Shown here: one piece after another, positions 8,175-17,410 of the stretch
Position numbering within the stretch: the first letter of the stretch is position 1
Layout of the letters: the number at the start of each line of letters is the position of its first letter
Assembly (NCBI GenBank): GCA_902794095.1
Contig: CADBFZ010000009.1
Coordinates: 54,406 to 118,405, forward strand
Reading direction: 5' to 3'
Source: an uncultured Lachnospiraceae bacterium
GTDB lineage: Bacteria > Bacillota > Clostridia > Lachnospirales > Lachnospiraceae
Length of the DNA stretch: 64,000 nt
Program-made: the position numbers and the translations under genes
The notes under the pieces: model-generated
Told to the model about the DNA's origin: nothing
Databases searched by the model: none
What the model saw: only the letters and a program-made list of their open reading frames with translations

Positions 8175-9044
8175 ATGTTGAAAAAGGCTTTAACTGCCGG
8201 AAAAAATATCATAAGAATCATATCAATTGCATTTTCAGTGCTTTTTATGATCTTTATGTTCAACGGTACGGTTTATGCCCAGAATTTTGAGACACAGACG
8301 GGCGAGACCGATATCTCTACGACCATAGATCCTGCGGGTACTTTCGAAGATCCTCAGGATTTGGATACTCTGAATACTTTAAACAGACTTACTATTACAT
8401 ATAACGACGATAACGGGTCTCTTAATTCTTCTTTGAGAATTTTGATAACCCTTACTCTTATCGCCATTGCACCGCTTTTGTTGATGGTGATGACATCCTT
8501 TACCAGGATACTCATCGTCCTTCATTTCACCAGAGCGGCGCTCAATACTCAGAACGCACCGCCTAATCAGGTTCTAATTGCGCTGTCGCTCATTCTGACC
8601 TTTTTTGTCATGCAGCCGACTTTTGATGAGATTAATCACAACGCGATCATTCCTTTTGAAGCTGGAACGATCGATCAGGATGAATTTCTTCAAGAGGCTA
8701 TGTCTCCTTTGAGAGATTTCATGATGCCGCAGACTCAGGTTAAGGATGTGCGGCTTTTTTATGATATAGCGGGTCAGGAGTGGGACGGAACTCTTGAGTC
8801 CATTCCCAACTCGATTCTTATTCCTGCATTTGTCATTTCCGAACTGAGAATATCATTCTGGATCGGATTCATGATATACATACCGTTTATTGTAATAGAC
8901 ATGGTTGTAGCATCTACTCTTATGAGTATGGGTATGATGATGCTGCCGCCTACTACGATATCGATGCCGTTTAAGATCCTGCTGTTTGTTCTTGCGGACG
9001 GATGGTCACTCGTAATAGGTCAGCTCGTTCGAACGTTTTATTAG
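8175..9044 (+). CDS. fliP: flagellar export gate protein FliP
   Basis: This 289-residue integral membrane protein is a core of the type III export gate. The N-terminus is a cleavable-type signal peptide (residues about 1-36, ending in VYAQ). A roughly 45-residue extracytoplasmic segment rich in Asp/Thr follows. Four transmembrane helices then carry the conserved LMVMTSFTRI and MGMMMLPPTTISMPFK motifs. It is longer than enteric FliP (about 245) because of the leader and extension. fliQ and fliR follow, giving the usual PQR set. Confidence 0.95.
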   Translation: MLKKALTAGKNIIRIISIAFSVLFMIFMFNGTVYAQNFETQTGETDISTTIDPAGTFEDPQDLDTLNTLNRLTITYNDDNGSLNSSLRILITLTLIAIAPLLLMVMTSFTRILIVLHFTRAALNTQNAPPNQVLIALSLILTFFVMQPTFDEINHNAIIPFEAGTIDQDEFLQEAMSPLRDFMMPQTQVKDVRLFYDIAGQEWDGTLESIPNSILIPAFVISELRISFWIGFMIYIPFIVIDMVVASTLMSMGMMMLPPTTISMPFKILLFVLADGWSLVIGQLVRTFY

Positions 9045-9076
9045 CCGGTTTTATTTTACGAAGAGGAGGTTAGGTC

Positions 9077-9349
9077 ATGACATCAGAAGCTGCGGTAGAG
9101 ATGATCAGGGACGGATTATATCTGATCCTTAAGTGTTCTCTTCCGATCCTTCTTGTATCTATGGTCATCGGTCTGATTGTCAGTATCTTACAGACAATTA
9201 CCTCCATTCAGGAACAGACTCTTACCGTTGTCCCTAAGATCATCGGAATTTTCCTGGTGATCATGTTATTGGGCAACTGGATAATGACTAATATTGTTGA
9301 CTACACTACAGATCTTTGGAGTACTTTCGTTTATTACGTGCATAAGTAG
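9077..9349 (+). CDS. fliQ: flagellar export gate protein FliQ
   Basis: This 90-residue protein consists of two transmembrane hairpin helices (about 14-40 and 52-75), with the conserved central QTITSIQEQTLTVVPKI turn. FliQ packs around the FliP-FliR ring of the export gate. The ribosome site GAGGAGG lies at 9063-9069. The gene is 32 bases after fliP and 9 bases before fliR. Confidence 0.95.
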   Translation: MTSEAAVEMIRDGLYLILKCSLPILLVSMVIGLIVSILQTITSIQEQTLTVVPKIIGIFLVIMLLGNWIMTNIVDYTTDLWSTFVYYVHK

Positions 9350-9358
9350 GAGAAGCAG

Positions 9359-10141
9359 ATGATAGATTATGCTTTTTCAATTTATGAGCTGGAATACTTC
9401 CTCCTGATACTTGTCAGGGTTTCGTGTTTTGTATATATATGTCCTTTTTTCAGCATGAGTAACACGCCGCGTCGTGTGAGGATTGCACTCAGTATTTTTA
9501 TCTCGGCTCTGTTATATGAGTCGCTTCAGCCGATTGAACCGGTTATTTACCGTTCGGTTGTAACTTACGCGATAATCATTTTTAAAGAAGCTGCTGCGGG
9601 ACTTCTCATCGGATTATCCGCTAACATCTGCAGTACGGTGTTTTCTTTTGCGGGATCTGTATCCGATATGGAAACGGGACTTTCAATGGTAACACTTTGG
9701 GATCCCAATACGAGAAATCAGGTCAGTATTACCGGAAATATTTTTAACTATACTTTCACGATGATACTTATCGGTAGCGGAATGTACAGGTATCTTCTCG
9801 GTGCACTCGCCGATACTTATAAGCTGATCCCGGTTAATCATGTGAACTTTAACATGGAGGGGCTGACCGCTACGGTCGTTACATTCCTTGCGGATTATAT
9901 ATTACTGGGATTTAGGATAATACTTCCGATATTTGCAACTATGATGCTTTTGAATGCGATACTCGGAATCATGGCTAAGGTCTCGCCTCAGATGAATATG
10001 TTTGCAGTTGGTATTCAGCTTAAGGTTATGACGGGACTTACCATCATGATACTTATTACCGGACTTATGCCGGTGGCTTCCGATATGATTTTTGAAGAGA
10101 TGAAGAAGATCATGGTTTCCGTGGTTTCGAATCTCATGTAA
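9359..10141 (+). CDS. fliR: flagellar export gate protein FliR
   Basis: This 260-residue polytopic membrane protein completes the FliPQR gate. It has about six hydrophobic segments and the FliR-typical early RVSCFVYICPFFS and KEAAAGLLIGL motifs. Length matches the family. It overlaps no neighbour and flhB begins 14 bases later, as in most Firmicute operons. In some clostridia fliR and flhB are fused; here they are separate. Confidence 0.95.
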   Translation: MIDYAFSIYELEYFLLILVRVSCFVYICPFFSMSNTPRRVRIALSIFISALLYESLQPIEPVIYRSVVTYAIIIFKEAAAGLLIGLSANICSTVFSFAGSVSDMETGLSMVTLWDPNTRNQVSITGNIFNYTFTMILIGSGMYRYLLGALADTYKLIPVNHVNFNMEGLTATVVTFLADYILLGFRIILPIFATMMLLNAILGIMAKVSPQMNMFAVGIQLKVMTGLTIMILITGLMPVASDMIFEEMKKIMVSVVSNLM

Positions 10142-10155
10142 ACGGAGGGCTTAAG

Positions 10156-11256
10156 GTGCTTGAATTTAATCTGCAATTCTTTGCAGAAGGTGGAGACAAG
10201 ACAGAAGAACCTACCGCCAAAAAATTAGACGATGCCCGAAAAGAAGGCCAGGTTGCCAAGAGTAAGGAAATCGGAAATTGTTTGGGGCTTTTTGTGTTCT
10301 TTATTGTTCTCAGATTCATGGCCGGCAGCATTTCCAACAGGTTTATAGATCTCTTCGGAAGCGTATACAGATCCATTCCCAACGTAACGGTTTATCCGTC
10401 GGGGCAAATGCCTGTAAGGGCGATGGATGCTTTGTTTAAGAACAGTCTTATCACCATTTTGGTAATTGTTCTTCCGATGATGGTGATCGGATACATCGTA
10501 GCTTTTACCGGAGATCTTGTTCAGGTCAGGTGGAAACCTACCGCAAAACCTCTTCAGCCTAAGCTCTCGAAGATAAATCCCATTAAGGGACTTAAGAGAA
10601 TTTTTTCGATGAATTCAGTGGCAGAGCTGGTCAAGTCACTTCTTAAGATTGGTCTTGCCATACCCATCGTATATTTCTATATCAGAGATAAAGAAGGTTT
10701 GATTTTTATCCTGTACGAAATGCCTTTAGTGCAGGCCATTGTACTTATCGGAACTACCATAATCGATCTGGGTATCAGAATTTCCGCAGTCTATATCATA
10801 ATCGCGGCAGCGGATTTCGGTTATCAGAAATGGAAGTTCCACAAAGATATGATGATGACCAAGCAGGAAGTTAAGGACGAGTACAAGAACACCGAAGGTG
10901 ATCCCCAGGTTAAGGGTAAGATCAAACGTAGGATGATGGAAGCATCAAGACGTCGTATGATGCAGAAACTTCCGGAAGCGGATGTCGTCATCACAAACCC
11001 TACGCATTATGCGGTGGCAATCAAGTACGAGCCTACGGAAAGAGATGCACCCTATGTCATAGCAAAGGGTGAACAGTATCTGGCTCAGAGGATTAAGGAA
11101 ATCGCCAAAGAACACGGCGTTGAGATAGTAGAAAACAAGCCCGTCGCAAGAGCTCTTTATCACAATGTTGAAATAGGCGAATCCGTTCCTCCCGAGTTAT
11201 ATCAGGCTGTAGCGGAAATCCTTGCATTCGTATATCACTTGCAGGGAAAGATATAA
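10156..11256 (+). CDS. flhB: flagellar export switch protein FlhB
   Basis: This 366-residue protein controls the change from hook to filament export. The N-terminal EEPTAKKLDDARKEGQVAKS segment (residues 17-36) is the family hallmark. Four transmembrane helices follow. The cytoplasmic domain contains the self-cleavage site Asn281-Pro-Thr-His284, intact. The start is GTG 10156, with GGAGGG at 10144-10149. It has no FliR fusion. flhA follows after 23 bases. Confidence 0.96.
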   Translation: MLEFNLQFFAEGGDKTEEPTAKKLDDARKEGQVAKSKEIGNCLGLFVFFIVLRFMAGSISNRFIDLFGSVYRSIPNVTVYPSGQMPVRAMDALFKNSLITILVIVLPMMVIGYIVAFTGDLVQVRWKPTAKPLQPKLSKINPIKGLKRIFSMNSVAELVKSLLKIGLAIPIVYFYIRDKEGLIFILYEMPLVQAIVLIGTTIIDLGIRISAVYIIIAAADFGYQKWKFHKDMMMTKQEVKDEYKNTEGDPQVKGKIKRRMMEASRRRMMQKLPEADVVITNPTHYAVAIKYEPTERDAPYVIAKGEQYLAQRIKEIAKEHGVEIVENKPVARALYHNVEIGESVPPELYQAVAEILAFVYHLQGKI

Positions 11257-11279
11257 AGATTAGATGAAAGGAGGATGGC

Positions 11280-13325
11280 ATGTTCAAATCGATCGGCAAA
11301 TTTGATGTCTTTGTTGCAATGTATCTTGCCATCGCCATCGTCCTCTTTATCATTCCGATTCCCGCGGTAGTACTTGATATACTTTTGGCTTTTAATATTT
11401 CACTTGCAATGACCATCATGTTCGGAGCTCTTTTTTGCAAAGAAGTTCTGGATATGAGCTTTTTCCCGACACTGCTTTTGTTCACGACCTTGTTCAGAAT
11501 TTCGATGAATACTTCATCGACCAGACTTATTCTTCGTGACGGATATGCAGGAAACGTCGTAGCAACCTTCGGTAATTTCGTAGGTGGCGGTGACCTTATT
11601 ATCGGTGCCATCATTTTCATAATCCTGTTGATCATTCAGTTCATGGTCATCAACAAGGGTTCCGAAAGAGTATCCGAAGTTACCGCAAGATTCACCCTGG
11701 ATGCTATGCCCGGTAAACAGATGGCTATTGATGCCGACCTTAATACCGGTGCTATCGATGATGAAGAAGCAAAACGCAGAAGAGAGAAGATTCAGAAAGA
11801 ATCAGCCTTCTACGGCTCCATGGACGGTGCTGTTAAATACGTAAAGGGAGACGCTGTTGCAGGTCTTCTGATAACCGCCATCAACCTCATCGGAGGAATT
11901 GCGCTTGCAGTTCTCAGAAGAGGTATGAGTATAGGCGATGCACTGAATTCTTTTGCAATCCTTACCATAGGTGACGGACTTGTATCACAGATACCTTCGC
12001 TGATGATCTCTTTGTCAACCGGTATCCTCGTTACCAAAGGATCATCGGATAACGATCTGGGCGAGACCATTATCAAGCAGCTTTTCGGTCTTCCCAAGGT
12101 ACTGTTTATAGTCGGCGGAATGATGACCATACTCGGAATTCTGACCGATCTGAATACCATACTTTTCGTAGCACTCGGAATTACTTTTATCATTGCAGGT
12201 CTTTCTGTTAACAGAAAACTTCAGACCGCAGGAATTGAACTTGATGTCTCTAAAGAGGAGACTGAAGCTGAGGAGATCAGACAGCCCGAGAACGTTAACT
12301 CGCTCCTTTCCGTCGATCCCATTGAACTTGAATTCGGTTACGGAATCATTCCTCTCGCGGATGTAAATCAGGGCGGTGACCTTCTTGACCGTGTCGTAAT
12401 GATCAGAAGACAGATTGCTCTTGAACTCGGTACGGTTGTTCCCATCATCCGTTTGAGAGATAACATTCAGCTTAATCCGAACCAGTACATCATCAAGATC
12501 AAAGGTATTCAGGTAAGCGAAGGTGAGATCCTGTTTGATCACTATATGGCCATGAATCCCGGATATGTTCAGGAAGAGATAACCGGTATTCCTACCTTCG
12601 AGCCTTCCTTCCACTTGCCTGCCATCTGGATCACAGAAGGTCAGAGAGAAAAGGCAGAGACCCTCGGATACACTGTCGTCGATCCTCCTTCAATCATCGC
12701 GACACATCTAACCGAGATCATAAGACAGAATATTGATGAGCTTCTTACCAGACAGGATGTTCAGAACCTCATCAACAATGTAAAAGAAAACAATCCCAAC
12801 CTTGTGGACGAGCTTGTGCCTAAGCTTCTCGGACTCGGTGAAGTTCAGAAGGTACTTCAGAACCTTCTTCGTGAAGGCGTATCCATAAGAGATCTTCTTA
12901 CCATACTTGAGACTCTTGCCGATTTTGCACCTACCACAAGGGATACGGATATACTTACCGAATATGTTAGACAGGCCCTTAAGAGAGCTATATCCGCAAG
13001 ATATTTTGCACAGAATGATACCAACTCTGTCGTAACCCTCGATCCCAAGATCGAGCAGGAAATCATGAGTTGCGTTAAGCAGACCGAGAACGGATCGTTT
13101 ATCAATATGGATCCTGCACGTACCCATGCGATCCTTGATTCCGTCAAGGTTGAAATGCAGAAACTTGAGAATCTCGGCAAGACTCCCATTATAGTCACTT
13201 CGCCGATAGTAAGGATTTACTTCAGAAAACTTACGGAGGATTACTACAAAGACCTGATCGTCGTTTCTTACAACGAGGTTGATTCCAGTGTCAATCTGAC
13301 ATCGGTCGGAATGGTTACCGCTTAA
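11280..13325 (+). CDS. flhA: flagellar export apparatus protein FlhA
   Basis: This 681-residue protein forms the nonameric export ring and docks chaperone-substrate complexes. Eight transmembrane helices occupy residues about 1-315. The FHIPEP family loop is present (ARFTLDAMPGKQMAIDADLN, near residues 140-160), and the large cytoplasmic domain runs to the end. Ribosome site AGGAGG is at 11270-11275. The stop is one base before flhF, suggesting coupled translation. Confidence 0.97.
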   Translation: MFKSIGKFDVFVAMYLAIAIVLFIIPIPAVVLDILLAFNISLAMTIMFGALFCKEVLDMSFFPTLLLFTTLFRISMNTSSTRLILRDGYAGNVVATFGNFVGGGDLIIGAIIFIILLIIQFMVINKGSERVSEVTARFTLDAMPGKQMAIDADLNTGAIDDEEAKRRREKIQKESAFYGSMDGAVKYVKGDAVAGLLITAINLIGGIALAVLRRGMSIGDALNSFAILTIGDGLVSQIPSLMISLSTGILVTKGSSDNDLGETIIKQLFGLPKVLFIVGGMMTILGILTDLNTILFVALGITFIIAGLSVNRKLQTAGIELDVSKEETEAEEIRQPENVNSLLSVDPIELEFGYGIIPLADVNQGGDLLDRVVMIRRQIALELGTVVPIIRLRDNIQLNPNQYIIKIKGIQVSEGEILFDHYMAMNPGYVQEEITGIPTFEPSFHLPAIWITEGQREKAETLGYTVVDPPSIIATHLTEIIRQNIDELLTRQDVQNLINNVKENNPNLVDELVPKLLGLGEVQKVLQNLLREGVSIRDLLTILETLADFAPTTRDTDILTEYVRQALKRAISARYFAQNDTNSVVTLDPKIEQEIMSCVKQTENGSFINMDPARTHAILDSVKVEMQKLENLGKTPIIVTSPIVRIYFRKLTEDYYKDLIVVSYNEVDSSVNLTSVGMVTA

Positions 13326-13326
13326 A

Positions 13327-14625
13327 ATGATCATTAAAAAATTTGTAGGAAAAAATGAAGAAGAAGCAACAAGCCTTGCCAAGAAAGATCTCGGCGAGAA
13401 TCTTGTTATCATGAATGTCCGCAAGGTTAAGGCTAAACCTCCCTTTGCATTCTTAAAGAGTAAGAGAGTAGAGGTTACCGCTGCAATCGAGGAAGAAGAT
13501 CCCGGAATGGAAAGGATCAGAAAGATTGCAAGAGCACAGGATTCTGCACAGCAGAAAGCTGCAGCTCAGCCCGAAGTTCAGGCAGCGTCTCAGACTACGG
13601 CTCAGCCCGCAGCAGCTGCACAGGCTAAAGCTCCCGCACAGCCTGCTCCCGCGCCTTCAACTACCGCATCCGCGGTTAACATCGAGGCTAAGCTGGATAA
13701 TCTCCAGAATATGCTCGAGAAGAAACTCGGAACAGCTGCAGAACCCAAGAAGGAAGAAAAGCCTGCTCCTGCTCCCGAGGCAAAACCTGCCGAGCCTGTG
13801 CAGACCGAGGGCGAAGAACCTGACAGAGAAACATCCAGATTTTTAAGACTTCTCTATAATACGATGATAGATAATGACATCGATGAGAAGTATGTAAATG
13901 AACTTGTCAGCAATGCTGATAAGATCGGAAAGCCCGGAGCCAAACTGGATCATTATCTCAGCGCAGTTTATCAGAAGATGATCCTCAGATTCGGTAAGGC
14001 TGACGGTATAGCCGAGCGTGCGGCAAAAGGTCCTGTCGTTATCTTTTTCATAGGACCTACAGGAGTAGGTAAGACTACGACGATAGCCAAGGTTGCAAGT
14101 TCATTATCCGTTAACGATAAAAAGAAAGTAGCGCTCCTTACTACCGACACATACAGAATTGCAGCAGCAGATCAGCTCAGAACTTACGCAAGTATTCTTG
14201 AAGTTCCCTTCAGGGTTATATATTCCGAAGATGAGCTTTTGATCGCATGTGATGATTTCAAGGATTGTGATTATATTCTGGTTGATACTGCGGGACATTC
14301 ACATAAGAGTGAAGAGCTCCTTGCAAGACAGCGCAGTTACATGGCATGTCTTCCCGAGACCTTTACCAAACAGTGTTTCCTGGTAGTCAGTGCGACGACC
14401 AAATATAAGGATCTTAAGAAGATCGTAGACAACTATAAAACTGTATCGGATTTTCAACTTATTTTTACAAAACTTGACGAGACATCAACCCTCGGTAGCC
14501 TGTATAATATAAGGTGCTATTCCGAATCACCGATCGCATTTGTAACATGCGGTCAGAACGTACCTGATGACATCGAGACTTTTAATGCTCAACGCATAGT
14601 TAAGCAACTGCTGGGAGGAGAGTAA
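13327..14625 (+). CDS. flhF: flagellar GTPase FlhF (SRP-type)
   Basis: This 432-residue protein places and numbers flagella, usually with FlhG. The N-terminal B domain (about 1-70) leads into a Pro/Ala/Gln-rich linker of about 90 residues. An N-domain helix bundle and an SRP-GTPase G domain follow, with the P-loop GPTGVGKTT at 243-251, a DTAGHSHKSEE switch motif and a TKLDET base-specificity motif. All nucleotide-binding motifs are intact. It sits one base after flhA and 3 bases before flhG. Confidence 0.95.
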   Translation: MIIKKFVGKNEEEATSLAKKDLGENLVIMNVRKVKAKPPFAFLKSKRVEVTAAIEEEDPGMERIRKIARAQDSAQQKAAAQPEVQAASQTTAQPAAAAQAKAPAQPAPAPSTTASAVNIEAKLDNLQNMLEKKLGTAAEPKKEEKPAPAPEAKPAEPVQTEGEEPDRETSRFLRLLYNTMIDNDIDEKYVNELVSNADKIGKPGAKLDHYLSAVYQKMILRFGKADGIAERAAKGPVVIFFIGPTGVGKTTTIAKVASSLSVNDKKKVALLTTDTYRIAAADQLRTYASILEVPFRVIYSEDELLIACDDFKDCDYILVDTAGHSHKSEELLARQRSYMACLPETFTKQCFLVVSATTKYKDLKKIVDNYKTVSDFQLIFTKLDETSTLGSLYNIRCYSESPIAFVTCGQNVPDDIETFNAQRIVKQLLGGE

Positions 14626-14628
14626 GGC

Positions 14629-15498
14629 ATGGATCAGGCTGAATCACTCCGTATCATCAAAGCCAGCAGGCAGGCCAGACCTCTTGCAAGGGTGATAACT
14701 GTTACAAGCGGAAAAGGCGGAGTCGGAAAATCAAATACTGCGATCAACCTTGCCATATGGCTTAAGAAGCTGGGCAAGCGTGTGATAATCCTTGATGCGG
14801 ATTTTGGTCTTGCAAATATTGAGATAATGTTCGGAACTGTTCCCAAGCATAATCTTTGCGATCTTATCTATCAGGGTAAAAATATCAAAGATATCATTAC
14901 CTGGGGGCCCGGAGAAGTCGGATTTATATCCGGCGGAAGCGGAATAGCCGGCATGTCGAATCTCAGTAATGATTATTTGAATTATATTATTCAGAATCTT
15001 TCGGAACTTGATTCGATTGCTGATATAATAATAGTTGATACGGGTGCGGGTATATCGGATGCCGTTTTGGAATTCCTGGTTGCAAGCGGCGAGATACTCC
15101 TTATAACAACCCACGAACCCACAAGCATTACCGATTCGTATTCACTTCTTAAAGCTCTTGCGAGACACCCGAGGTATAACCCTCAGGAAACCACGGTCAG
15201 GATGATAGCAAACCGTGTCGGCAAGGAAGCTGACGGACAAACGCTTTATAAAAAGCTTAATTCGGTAGTACAGAGATTTCTGAAACTGCCGCTTACTTAT
15301 CTGGGATGCGTTCCGTATGACTCGCAATTATCCGATGCGGTCATGCAGCAGATGCCGGTATCACTTAAGAATCCTGCGGCTAAGTCTTCCCTTGCATATG
15401 AGAAGATTGCAAGAAGCCTGCTTGATGAAAATTATACGGGAGCTCCTAAAGCCAGAGGAATGGCGGCGTTTTTCTCACATATAGTTTCAAGAAGATAG
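14629..15498 (+). CDS. flhG: flagellar number regulator FlhG (MinD/ParA ATPase)
   Basis: This 289-residue MinD-like ATPase (YlxH/FleN) stimulates FlhF GTPase and limits flagellar number. The deviant Walker A SGKGGVGKSNTAINLA is at residues 27-42, followed by ILDADFGLANIEIMFG and a DTGAGIS Walker B-like motif. The N-terminal peptide with Gln3 and Arg/Lys residues resembles the FlhF-activating helix. No C-terminal amphipathic helix stands out. GGAGGAG at 14614-14620, in the end of flhF, is its ribosome site. Confidence 0.93.
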   Translation: MDQAESLRIIKASRQARPLARVITVTSGKGGVGKSNTAINLAIWLKKLGKRVIILDADFGLANIEIMFGTVPKHNLCDLIYQGKNIKDIITWGPGEVGFISGGSGIAGMSNLSNDYLNYIIQNLSELDSIADIIIVDTGAGISDAVLEFLVASGEILLITTHEPTSITDSYSLLKALARHPRYNPQETTVRMIANRVGKEADGQTLYKKLNSVVQRFLKLPLTYLGCVPYDSQLSDAVMQQMPVSLKNPAAKSSLAYEKIARSLLDENYTGAPKARGMAAFFSHIVSRR

Positions 15499-15517
15499 TA
15501 AAGGGAGAGGATTTATT

Positions 15518-16237
15518 ATGCTTAACAATTTTATTTCACCGGGGGACAGAGTAGAACTCACTGCGGTGGATCGTAAATTGAACGATTCGGATAAGAACGA
15601 TAACTCGAAATTTTACGAGACCAAGATTGTTGATATCATATCGGAAGACTCGATAGAAGTTCAGATGCCCATTGAGCAGACCAAGCTTATCCTTCTTCCC
15701 GTTGATGCCGAATTCAACATGATCGTTTATACCGGTGCAGGCCTCTATCAGTGTTTTGTAAGAGTTGTGGACAGGTATAAATCAAACAATATCTACGTTC
15801 TGGTACTTGAGCTTACAAGTAACCTCAGAAAGTACCAGAGAAGAGAGTATTACAGATTCAGTTGTGCACTGGAGATGTGCTCGAGAAATCTCGTAGAGGA
15901 AGAAGTTAATGCAGTAGCCAATAAGAGTCCTCTCTACCTGCAGCCCAATCTTCCCATTAAGAGAAGTGTAATCGTAGATATCTCCGGCGGCGGACTCAGA
16001 TTCATGTCCAACCAGAAGTATGAGCCCGGCAGCATGCTCTATATCAGCTACAATCTTCTCATCGGCGGAGAACGTAAAAAATACGAGCTTATCGGTAAGG
16101 TTCTACTCGTTAAAGAGCTTGAAAACAGAGCAGGAACATATGAGCACAGAGTTCAGTATGTAAACATGGAACGCGGTGCCAGAGAAGAAATTATAAGGTT
16201 TATTTTCGAAGAAGAAAGAAAGAACCTCAAAAGATAA
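15518..16237 (+). CDS. PilZ-domain flagellar brake protein (YcgR/YpfA-like)
   Basis: This 239-residue protein is predicted to bind cyclic di-GMP and slow the motor. The N-terminal half is a YcgR-N type beta domain (GDRVEL start). The C-terminal PilZ domain has the cyclic di-GMP motif RREYYR (residues 108-113) and DISGGG (154-159), both intact. A position between flhG and cheB is common in clostridia, and its presence implies cyclic di-GMP control of motility. Target contact with MotA or the C-ring is inferred from the YcgR family. Confidence 0.88.
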   Translation: MLNNFISPGDRVELTAVDRKLNDSDKNDNSKFYETKIVDIISEDSIEVQMPIEQTKLILLPVDAEFNMIVYTGAGLYQCFVRVVDRYKSNNIYVLVLELTSNLRKYQRREYYRFSCALEMCSRNLVEEEVNAVANKSPLYLQPNLPIKRSVIVDISGGGLRFMSNQKYEPGSMLYISYNLLIGGERKKYELIGKVLLVKELENRAGTYEHRVQYVNMERGAREEIIRFIFEEERKNLKR

Positions 16238-16290
16238 AAAATAGTATATAATAAGAGTTATAAAACCTAAATTCAAGGCGGTGACTGCAT

Positions 16291-17370
16291 ATGAAGAAAA
16301 AAGTTTTGGTTGTTGACGACTCTGCACTTATGAGAAGAGTGCTCTGTGATATAATCAATTCAGATGATGGTTTCGAAGTGACCGGAAGAGCTATTAACGG
16401 TTTGGAAGCTTTGGAACTCGTCAAGAAAAATACATATGATGTCATAGTCTTGGATGTTAATATGCCCAAGATGAACGGCCTTCAGTTCCTCTCCGAATTG
16501 AAGAAAGCAAATCTTCCTCAGAGAGTGATGATGGCCAGTACGGATACCATGGAGGGCGCGCAAACTACCATGGATGCTCTGGAGCTCGGAGCACTCGATT
16601 TCGTACACAAACCCGATCAGGCAAATGCCTGTCGCGAAGATGATTTCACCCGTCCTTTTTTACAGACGTTAAAGGGTGTAGCTTCTTCAAGAATTCCCGT
16701 ATTCGAGGATAAAGCCAAAGAGAGGGCGAAGAAAGATAAATCCGAACAGTTTATCAATCTCTTGTCCAAATCAGCCGGCAAAATTACGGGTTCCAAGATT
16801 GTGGCTATAGCAAGTTCAACGGGAGGCCCCAAAGCTCTTGCTTCGGTAATTCCTTTACTCCCTGCGAACCTCGATGCACCTGTTGTACTTGTACAGCACA
16901 TGCCTAAAGGTTTCACTGCAACGCTTGCTCAGAGACTTAATTCGACTTCCAAGATCGCTGTATGCGAGGCAGCCGAAGGACAGGTTCTTGAAAAGGGACA
17001 TGTATATATCTCTGCAGGCGGAATGCACATGAACGTTAAGACACAAGGTGCAGGTAAGTACGTCATTCATTACACTGACGAACCTACCAGAGAGGGTGTA
17101 AAGCCCTGTGCCAATTATATGTATGAGTCCCTGATAGATTCCAAGTTCGATCACATCGTGTGTTGCGTTTTAACCGGGATGGGTGCTGACGGAACTGAAG
17201 GTATCAAAAATCTCAAGGCAAAGCGCAAAGCATTCGTGATCTCCCAGGATGAAGCATCATCTACCATTTATGGTATGCCGAGAGCCGTATACAACGCAGG
17301 TTTATCTGACCAGGTTGTGGCACTCGACAAAGTGGCAGAAGAGATATCGATGAGAATAGGTCTCAGCTGA
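16291..17370 (+). CDS. cheB: protein-glutamate methylesterase CheB
   Basis: This 359-residue enzyme removes methyl groups from chemoreceptors (and deamidates Gln) for adaptation. The receiver domain has Asp10-Asp11-type acidic residues and phospho-acceptor Asp55 (VIVLDVNMP). A charged linker spans about 140-165. The esterase domain keeps the triad: Ser176 in ASSTGGP, His203 in QHMPKGFT and the Asp in TGMGADGTEG. No cheR lies in this window, so the opposing methyltransferase is encoded elsewhere. GGCGG at 16277-16281 serves as the ribosome site. Confidence 0.95.
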   Translation: MKKKVLVVDDSALMRRVLCDIINSDDGFEVTGRAINGLEALELVKKNTYDVIVLDVNMPKMNGLQFLSELKKANLPQRVMMASTDTMEGAQTTMDALELGALDFVHKPDQANACREDDFTRPFLQTLKGVASSRIPVFEDKAKERAKKDKSEQFINLLSKSAGKITGSKIVAIASSTGGPKALASVIPLLPANLDAPVVLVQHMPKGFTATLAQRLNSTSKIAVCEAAEGQVLEKGHVYISAGGMHMNVKTQGAGKYVIHYTDEPTREGVKPCANYMYESLIDSKFDHIVCCVLTGMGADGTEGIKNLKAKRKAFVISQDEASSTIYGMPRAVYNAGLSDQVVALDKVAEEISMRIGLS

Positions 17371-17410
17371 TCTTTTCATCATCTGATAAAACACAATGGA
17401 GGGATAAATT

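Noticed and set aside
12708..13424. Minus-strand open frame opposite the end of flhA
   Set aside because: No recognisable domain, no ribosome site, and complete overlap with the conserved FlhA cytoplasmic domain.
13540..13820. Possible frameshift in the flhF Ala/Pro/Gln-rich region
   Set aside because: The repetitive DNA also stays open in another frame (13526-13846), but the flhF frame is continuous into an intact GTPase domain, and such linkers are normal in FlhF.
16247..16252. TATAAT before cheB as an internal promoter
   Set aside because: An exact -10 but no -35 or TG extension, in an A/T-rich gap inside an operon. Chance occurrence is likely.
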